Source: Opitutaceae bacterium
GTDB taxonomy: Bacteria > Verrucomicrobiota > Verrucomicrobiia > Opitutales > Opitutaceae
Reading direction: 5' to 3'
DNA: 7,472 nucleotides
NCBI GenBank assembly: GCA_023269455.1
Contig: JAHFTG010000105.1
Span: forward strand, 1-7,472
This document shows, in pieces, positions 1 to 6,330 of this stretch. The notes below the pieces were generated by a model, which saw only the letters and a program-made list of their open reading frames with translations, was not told the DNA's origin and did not search any database. A program made the position numbers and the translations under genes. Each line of letters starts with the position of its first letter. The first letter of the stretch is position 1.

Positions 1-529
1 AATAGGGCTTCTTGAGCGAGGCCTCGACGGGGATCTTGTGCTTGGCGCAGTAGGCGATCATCTCGGCGCGGCCGGGGAATTCGGCGCGGTAGTTCTCCAT
101 CTTCCACGGAGCGATGATCTCGAGCTGGGGCGCGAGCGCCATGTAGGTCAGCTCGAAGCGACACTGGTCGTTGCCCTTACCGGTGGCGCCGTTGGCGACG
201 GTGTCGGCCTTTTCCTTCAGCGCGATGTCGACCTGGGCCTTGGCGATCAAGGGACGGGCGATCGAGGTGCCTAGGTAATACTGGCCCTCGTAAACCGCGT
301 TGGCGCGGATCATCGGGTAGATGTAGTTCTTCGCGAACTCCTCGACGAGATCGAGGGTGTAGTGCTTCGAGGCACCGGTGGCCTTGGCTTTCTTGTCGAG
401 GCCCTTGAGCTCCTCTTCCTGGCCGACATCAGCCGCGAAGGTGACGATCTCCGCGTCGTAGGTTTCCTTGAGCCACTTGACGATGACGGAGGTGTCGAGA
501 CCACCCGAGTATGCGAGGACGATTTTCAT
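1..529 (-). CDS. argG: Argininosuccinate synthase, N-terminal part (cut by window edge)
   Basis: This is the cytoplasmic enzyme joining citrulline and aspartate with ATP to form argininosuccinate, the seventh arginine step. My translation of the minus strand gives 176 residues with no stop before the left edge; full-length ArgG is roughly 400 residues. The ATP-pyrophosphatase loop AYSGGLDTS lies at residues 6-14, YLGTSIARP at 85-93, and NGATGKGNDQ at 113-122 (citrulline/aspartate-binding region). Family members I recall, such as human ASS1, have His where residue 113 is Asn. The start is the ATG at 529-527, because it places the loop at the usual distance from the N terminus. It sits 38 bp after the argF stop, with no Shine-Dalgarno motif, and is probably the last visible cistron of the argBDFG operon. 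The identity is very secure; the substitution is probably a lineage variant. Confidence 0.97.
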   Translation of the reverse strand, partial: MKIVLAYSGGLDTSVIVKWLKETYDAEIVTFAADVGQEEELKGLDKKAKATGASKHYTLDLVEEFAKNYIYPMIRANAVYEGQYYLGTSIARPLIAKAQVDIALKEKADTVANGATGKGNDQCRFELTYMALAPQLEIIAPWKMENYRAEFPGRAEMIAYCAKHKIPVEASLKKPY

Positions 530-567
530 AGGTGAAATTGGAGAAAGTTAAAAAATGCGGGATGCAC

Positions 568-1518
568 TCAGGCACGCGCCTGACTGGCGGCCAACGTAGC
601 CATGATGGCTTTTTGAACGTGCAGGCGATTTTCCGCCTGATCGAAAATAATCGAGCGCGGATTATCGAGAACCTCCTGGCTCACTTCTTCGCCGGGATGC
701 GCAGGTAGACAGTGCATGAACCAAGCATCGGGCTTGGCGGCGGCAAACAGCTCTGCCGTGACCGCGTAGGGCGACATCTGCGCGATGCGCCGCTTCGTCT
801 CCTCTTCCTTGCCCATGCTCACCCACACGTCGGTGTAAACGACGTCGGCATCCTTCACCGCCTCGTAAGGATCAGTGGTGAACTGGTAGCGGTCGGCATA
901 GCCTTCCTTCGCGAGAAACGCCTGGAACTCCGCGCTCGGCGCGAACTCCTTCGGGCCGGCCAGCGAGATCGTCATGCCGAAAAGATTGGCCCCGAGAATC
1001 CACGAGTTCGCCATGTTGCAGGCGGTGTCGCCGAGAAACGCGATCTTGCGCCCCTTGAGCGATGCCAACAAGTCGCCACCCTTGGGCGCCCAGCGCTCGG
1101 CCAGCGTAAATGCGTCCGTGTATATCTGGCACGGATGCAGGAAATCCGTGAGCGCGTTGATCACCGGGATCGTGCCCGACGCCGCCAGCCGCTCGACCTC
1201 CGCATGTTCGTAAGTGCGGACGATGAGGCCGTGAACGAAACGCGAAAGCACCTTCGCCGTATCTTCGACCGACTCGCCACGCCCGAGCTGGATATCGTTC
1301 TTGTTAAGAAAAAGCGGATTGCCGCCGAGCTCATGCACGCCGACCTCGAACGAGACGCGCGTGCGCGTGCTCGACTTGGAAAAAATGAGCGCCCACGTCT
1401 GGTATTGAAGCACGGGAGGCGTGTGGCGGCCGCGCTTGGCTTTGAGGTCTCGGGCCAGCGCGAAGACTTCGGCCACTTCATGCGGCTTGAAGTCCGTCTC
1501 TTTGAGGAAGTGCTTCAT
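568..1518 (-). CDS. argF: Ornithine carbamoyltransferase
   Basis: This cytoplasmic enzyme transfers the carbamoyl group from carbamoyl phosphate to ornithine, giving citrulline. The protein has 316 residues, a normal length. The carbamoyl-phosphate loop STRTR is at residues 50-54, HPCQ at 128-131 and the ornithine-binding DxxxSMG at 230-236. HCLP, with the catalytic Cys, is at 269-272, and ENR near the C terminus (296-298) supplies another conserved Arg. These motifs favour a true ornithine enzyme over the aspartate or acetylornithine paralogues. The segment after HCLP reads AHPGEEV, where many bacterial homologues have AHRGEEV. The ATG at 1518 is chosen because it starts the MKHFLKE-type N terminus. 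Upstream is a 67-bp gap after argD, with a hairpin and no Shine-Dalgarno motif. It is probably co-transcribed with argB and argD. Confidence 0.97.
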   Translation of the reverse strand: MKHFLKETDFKPHEVAEVFALARDLKAKRGRHTPPVLQYQTWALIFSKSSTRTRVSFEVGVHELGGNPLFLNKNDIQLGRGESVEDTAKVLSRFVHGLIVRTYEHAEVERLAASGTIPVINALTDFLHPCQIYTDAFTLAERWAPKGGDLLASLKGRKIAFLGDTACNMANSWILGANLFGMTISLAGPKEFAPSAEFQAFLAKEGYADRYQFTTDPYEAVKDADVVYTDVWVSMGKEEETKRRIAQMSPYAVTAELFAAAKPDAWFMHCLPAHPGEEVSQEVLDNPRSIIFDQAENRLHVQKAIMATLAASQARA

Positions 1519-1551
1519 GGGAAAGAAGCGGCTATGCGTAGGCGATCAACC

Positions 1552-1567
1552 GCTCTCCTACGAGAGC
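1552..1567 (-). other. Perfect hairpin in the argD-argF gap
   Basis: The argD stop and argF start are separated by 67 bp, the largest gap in the cluster. It contains a perfect 6-bp stem, GCTCTC (1552-1557) and GAGAGC (1562-1567), with a 4-nt loop. On the transcribed (minus) strand no T-tract follows the stem; the Ts lie before it. It is therefore not a classical terminator. It could affect mRNA processing or stability, or the relative expression of argF and argG, but that role is inference. Confidence 0.45.
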
Positions 1568-1585
1568 AAAATCCACGCCTCCACG

Positions 1586-2806
1586 TTACGCTTTCGCGGC
1601 GAGAACCGTGCGAATAATCTCAACTGATTGCGCCAGTTCCGCAGGCGTCGCGGTAAGCGGCGGCAGGAGACGGATAACGTTGCCGCCCGCAGAAGGCACC
1701 AGCAGCCCCGCCTCGCGCAAGGCAGCGACATAAGGCGCGGGATCGCCGGCGAGCTGCACCCCCACCATGTAGCCGCGTCCGCGCACCGCGAGCACCTGCG
1801 CCGGAAAGTCCTTTGCCAACTGCGCGAGCGCGGCGATCCACAGCGCACTGTTGATCGCGACTTTTCCCATGAGATTCTCTTTTTCCAACACATCGAGCAC
1901 CGCAAGCGCGGCCGCGCAGGCGAGCGGCGTGCCGCCAAACGTGGTCCCGTGCATGCCCGGCTGAAAAAGATCGGCGGCCTTCTCCCCGATCCAGATCGCG
2001 CCGATGGGGAAACCTCCGCCGAGTCCCTTGGCCATGCCGATGGCGTCGGGCCGCACGCCCGCATGATCGAACGCGTAAAACTTTCCCGTGCGCCCGACGC
2101 CGCACTGCACCTCGTCGAGCATGAGCAGGAGATCGTGGCGGTTGCACAGCTCGCGCAGCCCGAGCAGGAACTCCGTCGTCGCGGGATTCACCCCGCCCTC
2201 GCCCTGGATCGTCTCCACGAAAATCGCCGCCGTCGTGTCGTCGATCAACGCCTCGAACGAGGCAAGATTGTTGAGTTCGCCAAACGCGAAGCCCGGCACG
2301 AGCGGACGAAAACCCTTCTGGATTTTTTCCTGCGGGGTCGCGCTCATGCCGCCGAAGGTGCGGCCGTGAAACGCGCTCTTCGCACAGATCACCTTGTAGA
2401 TCTTCCCCTCTTCGCCGCCAGCCTTCTTCACGCCGTGGAGACGCGCGAGCTTGAGCAGACCCTCGTTGGCCTCGGCCCCGCTGTTGCAGAAAAATACCCG
2501 GCCCGGCCCCGCGTAGCCGACGAGCCGCCGCGCGAGTTCACCCTGGTTCGGATTCCGAAACAGGTTGCTCGTGTGAATGAGCTCACCGGCCTGCCGCTGA
2601 ACCGCCGCGACCCAGTGCGGATGGCAGTGGCCGAGCGCGCTCACCGCGATGCCCGAGGTGAAATCGAGAAACTTACGCCCCTCGTCATCCCAAACAGACG
2701 AGCCGCTGCCGCGCACCAACGTGAGTGCGGGCCGGCCATAGTTTTTCAGCACATGCGCGTCGTAGAGATCGGCCGTGTTGGTGCGGGTGATTTCGTGGGT
2801 GCTCAT
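1586..2806 (-). CDS. argD: Acetylornithine aminotransferase (class III PLP enzyme)
   Basis: This cytoplasmic PLP-dependent transaminase interconverts N-acetylglutamate semialdehyde and N-acetylornithine, with glutamate as amino donor. The protein has 406 residues, normal for ArgD. The cofactor site is readable: SGAEANE at 109-115, HGRTFGG at 147-153, the cofactor-contacting Asp in LMLDEVQCGVGRTG (D231), the Schiff-base lysine K260 in GMAKGLGGGFPIGA, and HGTTFGG at 286-292. The ATG at 2806 begins only 12 bp after the argB stop, which supports a single transcript. No Shine-Dalgarno motif precedes it. Class III relatives such as succinylornithine or LysW-linked aminotransferases share these motifs, and ArgD can also act on N-succinyl-diaminopimelate in lysine synthesis. 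The flanking argB and argF make the arginine role the natural call. Confidence 0.95.
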   Translation of the reverse strand: MSTHEITRTNTADLYDAHVLKNYGRPALTLVRGSGSSVWDDEGRKFLDFTSGIAVSALGHCHPHWVAAVQRQAGELIHTSNLFRNPNQGELARRLVGYAGPGRVFFCNSGAEANEGLLKLARLHGVKKAGGEEGKIYKVICAKSAFHGRTFGGMSATPQEKIQKGFRPLVPGFAFGELNNLASFEALIDDTTAAIFVETIQGEGGVNPATTEFLLGLRELCNRHDLLLMLDEVQCGVGRTGKFYAFDHAGVRPDAIGMAKGLGGGFPIGAIWIGEKAADLFQPGMHGTTFGGTPLACAAALAVLDVLEKENLMGKVAINSALWIAALAQLAKDFPAQVLAVRGRGYMVGVQLAGDPAPYVAALREAGLLVPSAGGNVIRLLPPLTATPAELAQSVEIIRTVLAAKA

Positions 2807-2818
2807 TTCTGACGGCGA

Positions 2819-3703
2819 TCAACCGTGCACGATTTCCGTGCCGATGCCCGTGTCGGTGAAGATTTCCATCAACAGCGAATGAGGCAGGCGCCCGTCGATG
2901 AAGTGAACGCGCTGCACGCCTTCCTGAAGCGCGCGCACCGCGCTCAGAACTTTCGGACGCATGCCTTTGTCGATGACGCCCTTTTTCTTGAGGTCATCGA
3001 CCTGGGAAATCTTCAACGTGGAGATGAGCGTGTTCTGATCGGGCGGATTCGACAGCAGGCCGGGCACGTCACTCATGTAAACCAAACGCCGCGCGCGGAG
3101 CGCGCTGGCGACACGGCCCGCGACGAGATCGGCGTTCACGTTGTAAGGTTTGCCGTCGAGGCCCTCGGCCACCGGCGAGATCACCGGCACGTAGCCGTCG
3201 GCTATTTCTTTTTTGATGAGCTTTACTTTAACCTCGGTGACTTCGCCGACGTAGCCGAGATCGACCGCGTCGCCGTTGTCGTCGATGAGGAGTTTTTCAC
3301 AGACGAGCACGCTGTCGCCCGCGAGTCCCTTGGGCCGGGCGTTGGCGAGGGCGATGGCGTCGCACACGTCTTTGTTGACGATCTCGTCGAGGGTCTTTTT
3401 GACGATGGCGACGGTGGCCTCGTCGGTGATGCGCATTCCGTTGGGGGCAAATTCCGATTTCAAACCGGAGGATTCCAGCGCCTTGGTGATGGCTTTGCCG
3501 CCGCCGTGGACGACGACGACGTTGATGCCGACGGCGGCGAGGAACGCGATGTCGTAGGCGACGCGGTTGCGGACGGCGGGATCGGGATCGTCCATGAAGC
3601 TGCCGCCGTATTTGACGACGAAGGTCGAACCGCGAAAATCTTGGATGTAAGGCAGGGCTTCGAGCAGCACCTTGGCCTTGGTGGTAATTTCTGTGACGTT
3701 CAC
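2819..3703 (-). CDS. argB: N-acetylglutamate kinase, arginine-sensitive type
   Basis: This enzyme phosphorylates N-acetylglutamate with ATP, the second arginine step, in the cytoplasm. With a GTG start at 3703 the product is 294 residues, the usual length. An amino-acid-kinase fold is visible: VVKYGGS with catalytic-type K31, VHGGGK at 65-70, GMRITDE at 89-95, NVNAD at 188-192 and MSDVPGLL at 210-217. The frame stays open upstream to a TTG at 3787, with ATGs at 3754 and 3748. Those starts would add 15-28 residues unlike the family, so GTG is preferred (about 70% sure). An N-terminal helix before the core and the C-terminal segment HFIDGRLPHSLLMEIFTDTGIGTE (267-290, described by its His, Glu and Gly positions 267, 280 and 286) match the class of hexameric kinases inhibited by arginine. 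KGM (246-248) replaces the commoner GGM. Confidence 0.95.
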   Translation of the reverse strand: MNVTEITTKAKVLLEALPYIQDFRGSTFVVKYGGSFMDDPDPAVRNRVAYDIAFLAAVGINVVVVHGGGKAITKALESSGLKSEFAPNGMRITDEATVAIVKKTLDEIVNKDVCDAIALANARPKGLAGDSVLVCEKLLIDDNGDAVDLGYVGEVTEVKVKLIKKEIADGYVPVISPVAEGLDGKPYNVNADLVAGRVASALRARRLVYMSDVPGLLSNPPDQNTLISTLKISQVDDLKKKGVIDKGMRPKVLSAVRALQEGVQRVHFIDGRLPHSLLMEIFTDTGIGTEIVHG

Positions 3704-3849
3704 TAGGCGATAGGGAGTGACTACGGGTAAATCACGCGGGCGCGGCATTTCCATCTTATTTCTCGGGACGGCGGCGAATTCGCGCAACCGTCACGCAGCG
3801 CGCGAAGAATCGGCTTCACTCCGCGCGGCGCTTCTTCACTTGTGAACGC
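3704..3849. promoter_or_regulatory. Divergent argB/argJ intergenic region
   Basis: These 146 bp separate the preferred GTG starts of argB and argJ and must hold the promoters of both, unless transcription begins farther away. I find no convincing -35/-10 pair on either strand. The best -10-like hexamer is TAAGAT on the minus strand (3758-3753), without a good partner. A short perfect inverted repeat, TTCAC-TT-GTGAA (3835-3846), lies just before the argJ GTG and might be a regulator site. No clear E. coli-type ARG box is apparent by eye. Confidence 0.4.
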
Positions 3850-5166
3850 GTGCCCAGCACCGCTCTTACGTTTTCCTCGCGCGCGGACCACCGCGCATGG
3901 CTCGCTTCCCAAGCCGCGCTTCCGCGCGGCTTCCGCGTCGGCACGACGCGTTTCGATTTCATGCCGAAGGAGGCGCCCAAGCCCGCCAAGATGACGCTTA
4001 CACTCATCGCACTGGACACGCCCACGGCGGACTTCGCCGCGATGTTCACGAAAAACGCGTTTCCCGGCGCGCCGGTGATCGTCGGCCGCCAGCGGCTCGG
4101 CGAGCCCGTGCTCGGCGCGATCATCATCAACAACAAAATTTCCAACGTCTGTGCGCCCGGCGGCGTCGAAGCCTCCGAAAAAATCTGCGCCGAAACCGCG
4201 CGGCTACTCGGGCTGCCCGCGACGGCGGTGCTGCCCAGCTCGACCGGCGTGATCGGCTGGGGCCTTCCTGTTGATTCCATCGTCACAGGCCTGCCTGCGG
4301 CGGTGGCTTCGCTCGCCGCCGGGTCCGTGCTGCCTGCCGCCGAGGGCATTGTGACGACCGATCTTTATCCGAAAGTGCGCAGCGTCGCCGTCGGCGCGGG
4401 CCGCATCGTGGGCATCGCGAAGGGTGCCGGCATGATCGAGCCGAACATGGCGACGATGCTGGTTTATATTCTCACCGATCTCGCGGTGCCGCGTGAGACG
4501 TTGCGCGCGTTACTCACGAAAGCGGTCAACTCCAGTTTCAACCGCATCAGCATCGACAGCGACACGAGCACGTCGGACACCGTTGCGCTGGTTTCTTCGA
4601 GCGCGGTGCCTTGCGACGACTTGGCGGCGTTTGAAGCCGGGCTCGCCCTCGTGTGCCGCGATCTTGCCGAAGATGTGGTGCGCAATGGCGAAGGCGTGCG
4701 CCACGTCATCCGCGTGCAGGTTAAAAATGCCGCGACCCTTTCCCTCGCCTGCGCGCTGGGCAAGGCGATCGTGAATGCGCCGCTCTTCAAGTGCGCCGTC
4801 GCCGGCAACGATCCGAACGTGGGCCGCCTCATCCAGGCCATCGGCAAACATGTCGGCGCGCATGCGCCGGATACGGACTTGTCGAAACTCCGCGCGAGCA
4901 TCGGCGGCATCGAAATTTTCGCAAACAGGGCGTTCCGCTTGAATCCCGAAAAGGAAAACGCATTGGTCGCGCATCTCAAAGGTGCGGAGCTTTACCCGAG
5001 CAAACCGAGTGCGGACGGCGTGTTTGCGCCTCCGGTGGATTATCCGCCGCACGAGCGGTGTGTGGAAATCGAAGTCGATCTCGACAGCGGCCATGCCGCC
5101 GCGACGGTTTTTGGCGGCGATCTCACCCACGAATACGTGAGCGAAAACGCGGATTACCGGAGCTGA
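3850..5166 (+). CDS. argJ: Glutamate N-acetyltransferase / amino-acid acetyltransferase
   Basis: ArgJ moves the acetyl group of N-acetylornithine to glutamate, releasing ornithine and regenerating N-acetylglutamate. Bifunctional members also use acetyl-CoA. The protein has 438 residues, somewhat longer than the usual 390-415. The self-cleavage site is in KGAGMIEPNMATML: the precursor should split between A201 and T202, making T202 the N-terminal nucleophile of the beta chain. Oxyanion-hole residues are in SSTGVIG (T132, G133), substrate-site KAVNSSFNRISIDSDTSTSD spans 224-243, and AGNDPNVGR is at 318-326. The C terminus ENADYRS resembles the family ending. The GTG at 3850 is used because PRGFRVG (25-31), upstream of the first ATG (3961), already matches the family, and no earlier start is in frame. 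Mono- or bifunctionality cannot be read from sequence alone. Confidence 0.96.
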   Translation: MPSTALTFSSRADHRAWLASQAALPRGFRVGTTRFDFMPKEAPKPAKMTLTLIALDTPTADFAAMFTKNAFPGAPVIVGRQRLGEPVLGAIIINNKISNVCAPGGVEASEKICAETARLLGLPATAVLPSSTGVIGWGLPVDSIVTGLPAAVASLAAGSVLPAAEGIVTTDLYPKVRSVAVGAGRIVGIAKGAGMIEPNMATMLVYILTDLAVPRETLRALLTKAVNSSFNRISIDSDTSTSDTVALVSSSAVPCDDLAAFEAGLALVCRDLAEDVVRNGEGVRHVIRVQVKNAATLSLACALGKAIVNAPLFKCAVAGNDPNVGRLIQAIGKHVGAHAPDTDLSKLRASIGGIEIFANRAFRLNPEKENALVAHLKGAELYPSKPSADGVFAPPVDYPPHERCVEIEVDLDSGHAAATVFGGDLTHEYVSENADYRS

Positions 5167-5188
5167 AAGTAATCCTAATGGTTGTTCG

Positions 5189-5277
5189 GTCCGATCCTTA
5201 TCGCGGAAACGCGAAAGGGCGGAAATACGGAAAAAGGCATCGGCGTCTTTGTCCGTGTTTCCGCGATAAAGTCCGAT
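5189..5277. repeat. Octamer-phased palindromic element with flanking 7-bp direct repeat
   Basis: A perfect 13-bp inverted repeat, TTATCGCGGAAAC (5198-5210) and its complement (5257-5269), encloses a second arm pair, 5227-5236 with 5247-5256 (9 of 10 pairs). The left half reads as four consecutive degenerate octamers: GCGGAAAC, GCGAAAGG, GCGGAAAT, ACGGAAAA (5203-5234). The right half holds two in inverted orientation (GCGGAAAC and ACGGACAA on the minus strand). The 16-nt left-side bulge therefore equals exactly two octamers. GTCCGAT occurs at 5189-5195 and again at 5271-5277, as a target-site duplication might. The element lies in the 3' space between convergent argJ and rpsI and has no coding potential I can support. 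It may be a small MITE- or REP-like repeat; a role as an RNA 3' structure for argJ is the alternative. Confidence 0.65.
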
Positions 5278-5309
5278 GTCTTTCTCTTTTAGTCGCGAGG
5301 TGAAGACAC

Positions 5310-5339
5310 AAAAAAGCCGCCCTCGAAAGGGCGGCTTTT
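5310..5339. terminator. Bidirectional intrinsic terminator between argJ and rpsI
   Basis: A perfect 12-bp stem, AAAAGCCGCCCT (5312-5323) with AGGGCGGCTTTT (5328-5339), encloses the tetraloop CGAA. Read on the minus strand, the stem ends in six Ts (5315-5310), a classical terminator for rplM-rpsI 21 bp after the rpsI stop. Read on the plus strand it ends in TTTT and can also stop argJ transcription. The position between convergent genes fits shared use. Confidence 0.92.
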
Positions 5340-5360
5340 GATGAAAACGTTCCGAGCAGC

Positions 5361-5759
5361 TTAGCGCTTCGAGAACTGGAAACGCTTGCGGGCGCCGGGC
5401 TGGCCGGGCTTTTTGCGCTCTTTTTCGCGAGGGTCGCGCATCAGATGACCGGCCTTTTTGAGGGCGGCGCGGAGCTCAGGGTTGAGCTTCTGGAGGGCGC
5501 GGGCGATGCCGTGGGCGGTCGCACCGGCCTGGCCGGAGACACCACCACCGGAAACGTTCACGTCCACATCGATCTTGTCGCGGAGCTCGACGGTGAGCAG
5601 GGGGCGGAAGGCGATCTTGGCAAAGTTCTCGTGGGAGAAGTAGCTCTCGAAGTCGCTGCCGTTGGCAACGAGCTTGCCGGTGCCTTCGGAGAGGCGGACG
5701 CGGGCGGTGGAGGACTTGCGGCGGCCGGTGCCGAGGAAAATGACTTTTTCGACGCTCAT
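5361..5759 (-). CDS. rpsI: 30S ribosomal protein S9
   Basis: S9 is a small-subunit protein whose C-terminal tail reaches the P-site tRNA. The 132-residue product has the usual length. It has the N-terminal GTGRRK (10-15), the central GGGVSGQAGA core (71-80) followed by HGIARAL (83-89), a basic tail from about residue 108 (RDPREKERKK) and the terminal FQFSKR. Other bacteria commonly show IRHGI in the core where this protein has TAHGI, a probable lineage feature. The ATG at 5759 lies five bases after the rplM stop, with no Shine-Dalgarno sequence, so translation is probably coupled to rplM. The L13-S9 pair is a widely conserved operon, and a strong terminator follows. Confidence 0.98.
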   Translation of the reverse strand: MSVEKVIFLGTGRRKSSTARVRLSEGTGKLVANGSDFESYFSHENFAKIAFRPLLTVELRDKIDVDVNVSGGGVSGQAGATAHGIARALQKLNPELRAALKKAGHLMRDPREKERKKPGQPGARKRFQFSKR

Positions 5760-5764
5760 GGTAA

Positions 5765-6193
5765 TCAGACGGTGGTCTTGACGGGGCTTTGGGCCTCGTG
5801 GGTGTGGGTCGGACCGGCAAACACGCGGAGCTTGGTCAGCATGTCGCGGGCGATGCGGTTCTTGGGCAGCATGCCTTTGACGGCGTGCTCGATGATGAAC
5901 GCGGGGTTCTTCGCGCGCATCTGCTCCATCGTCTTGTAGCTCTCGCCACCGACGAAGCCGGAGAAGAACATGTATTTGTTCTGGTCTTCTTTTTTGCCGG
6001 TCAGGACGACCTTCTCGGCGTTGATGACGACAACGAAGTCGCCGGTATCGACGCTCGGGGTGTAGGAAGCTTTATGGCGACCGCGGATGAGATTGGCTGC
6101 TTTGACGGCGAGACGGCCAAGGACCACGCCTTCGGCATCGATAAGATGCCACTTGGCTTGCACGGTCTCTTTTTTGGCGAGGAACGTTTTCAT
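5765..6193 (-). CDS. rplM: 50S ribosomal protein L13
   Basis: L13 is an early-assembly protein of the large subunit. The product has 142 residues, exactly the usual size. Family landmarks in order are WHLIDAEGVVLGRLAVKAA (15-33), the RGRHKASYTPSVDTGDFVVVINA region (37-59), VLTGKK (63-68) and the signature HAVKGMLPKNRIARDML (103-119), followed by LRVFAG (122-127). The ATG at 6193 is the only start that gives the standard N terminus. The preceding bases, CCCCTTTTCCC, contain no Shine-Dalgarno motif, and the predicted promoter leaves room for only a very short leader. It is the first gene of the rplM-rpsI operon. Confidence 0.98.
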   Translation of the reverse strand: MKTFLAKKETVQAKWHLIDAEGVVLGRLAVKAANLIRGRHKASYTPSVDTGDFVVVINAEKVVLTGKKEDQNKYMFFSGFVGGESYKTMEQMRAKNPAFIIEHAVKGMLPKNRIARDMLTKLRVFAGPTHTHEAQSPVKTTV

Positions 6194-6209
6194 GGGAAAA
6201 GGGGTCGAA

Positions 6210-6237
6210 TTGCTAGGGTTTGGATGGTGGCTGTCAA
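6210..6237 (-). promoter_or_regulatory. Predicted sigma-70-like promoter of rplM-rpsI
   Basis: On the minus strand a perfect TTGACA (6237-6232) is followed after 16 bases by TAGCAA (6215-6210), which matches TATAAT at three of six positions. The -35 box is ideal and the -10 weak. If the call is right, transcription would begin near 6203 and leave a leader of roughly 10 nt before the rplM ATG. The placement just downstream of the porin-gene terminator fits an independent promoter. Confidence 0.5.
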
Positions 6238-6256
6238 CCCCTGTTTTGCTTTGTGA

Positions 6257-6295
6257 ATAAAAAACCCGCCCCCGCCGTAGAAGCGGGGACGGGTT
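6257..6295 (-). terminator. Intrinsic terminator of the TorF-like porin gene
   Basis: Arms 6263-6275 (AACCCGCCCCCGC) and 6283-6295 (GCGGGGACGGGTT) pair over 13 positions with one C-A mismatch, around a 7-nt loop. On the minus strand the stem runs into TTTTTTATT, the expected U-tract. It lies 36 bp past the porin stop codon and insulates rplM from the porin transcript. Confidence 0.88.
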
Positions 6296-6304
6296 GGAGG
6301 AGTT

Positions 6305-6324
6305 TTCAGACCGGATGGTCTGAG
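6305..6324 (-). other. Extra 3'-UTR hairpin after the porin gene
   Basis: TCAGACC (6306-6312) and GGTCTGA (6317-6323) form a perfect 7-bp stem with a GGAT loop, extendable by one G-U pair. It lies seven bases beyond the porin stop and ahead of the main terminator. No T-tract follows on the minus strand, so it is more likely a stabilising or pausing structure than a second terminator. Confidence 0.5.
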
Positions 6325-6330
6325 CTTGGC

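Noticed and set aside
1189..1518. Possible fusion or frameshift in argF, suggested by overlapping open frames.
   Set aside because: The 316-residue frame is continuous and contains all carbamoyltransferase motifs in order; the other frames are shadows.
1541..2825. The 12-mer GGCGATCAACCG occurs both in the argD-argF gap (1541-1552) and at the argB-argD junction (2814-2825).
   Set aside because: One or two chance 12-base matches are expected in a window of this size, and one copy overlaps the argB stop codon. There is no symmetry or further extension to suggest an operator.
712..3706. Long plus-strand open frames almost coextensive with argF, argD and argB (301, 394 and 293 codons).
   Set aside because: They are antisense shadows. 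In GC-rich genes the sense codons TTA, CTA and TCA are rare, so the opposite frame seldom meets a stop. Their translations are Arg/Glu/His-rich with no recognisable domain, while the minus-strand products match families end to end.
3704..3787. Upstream extension of argB to TTG 3787 or ATG 3754/3748.
   Set aside because: The extra 15-28 residues do not resemble ArgB N termini, and no Shine-Dalgarno motif favours them. The GTG at 3703 gives the normal 294-residue length, though the choice is not certain.
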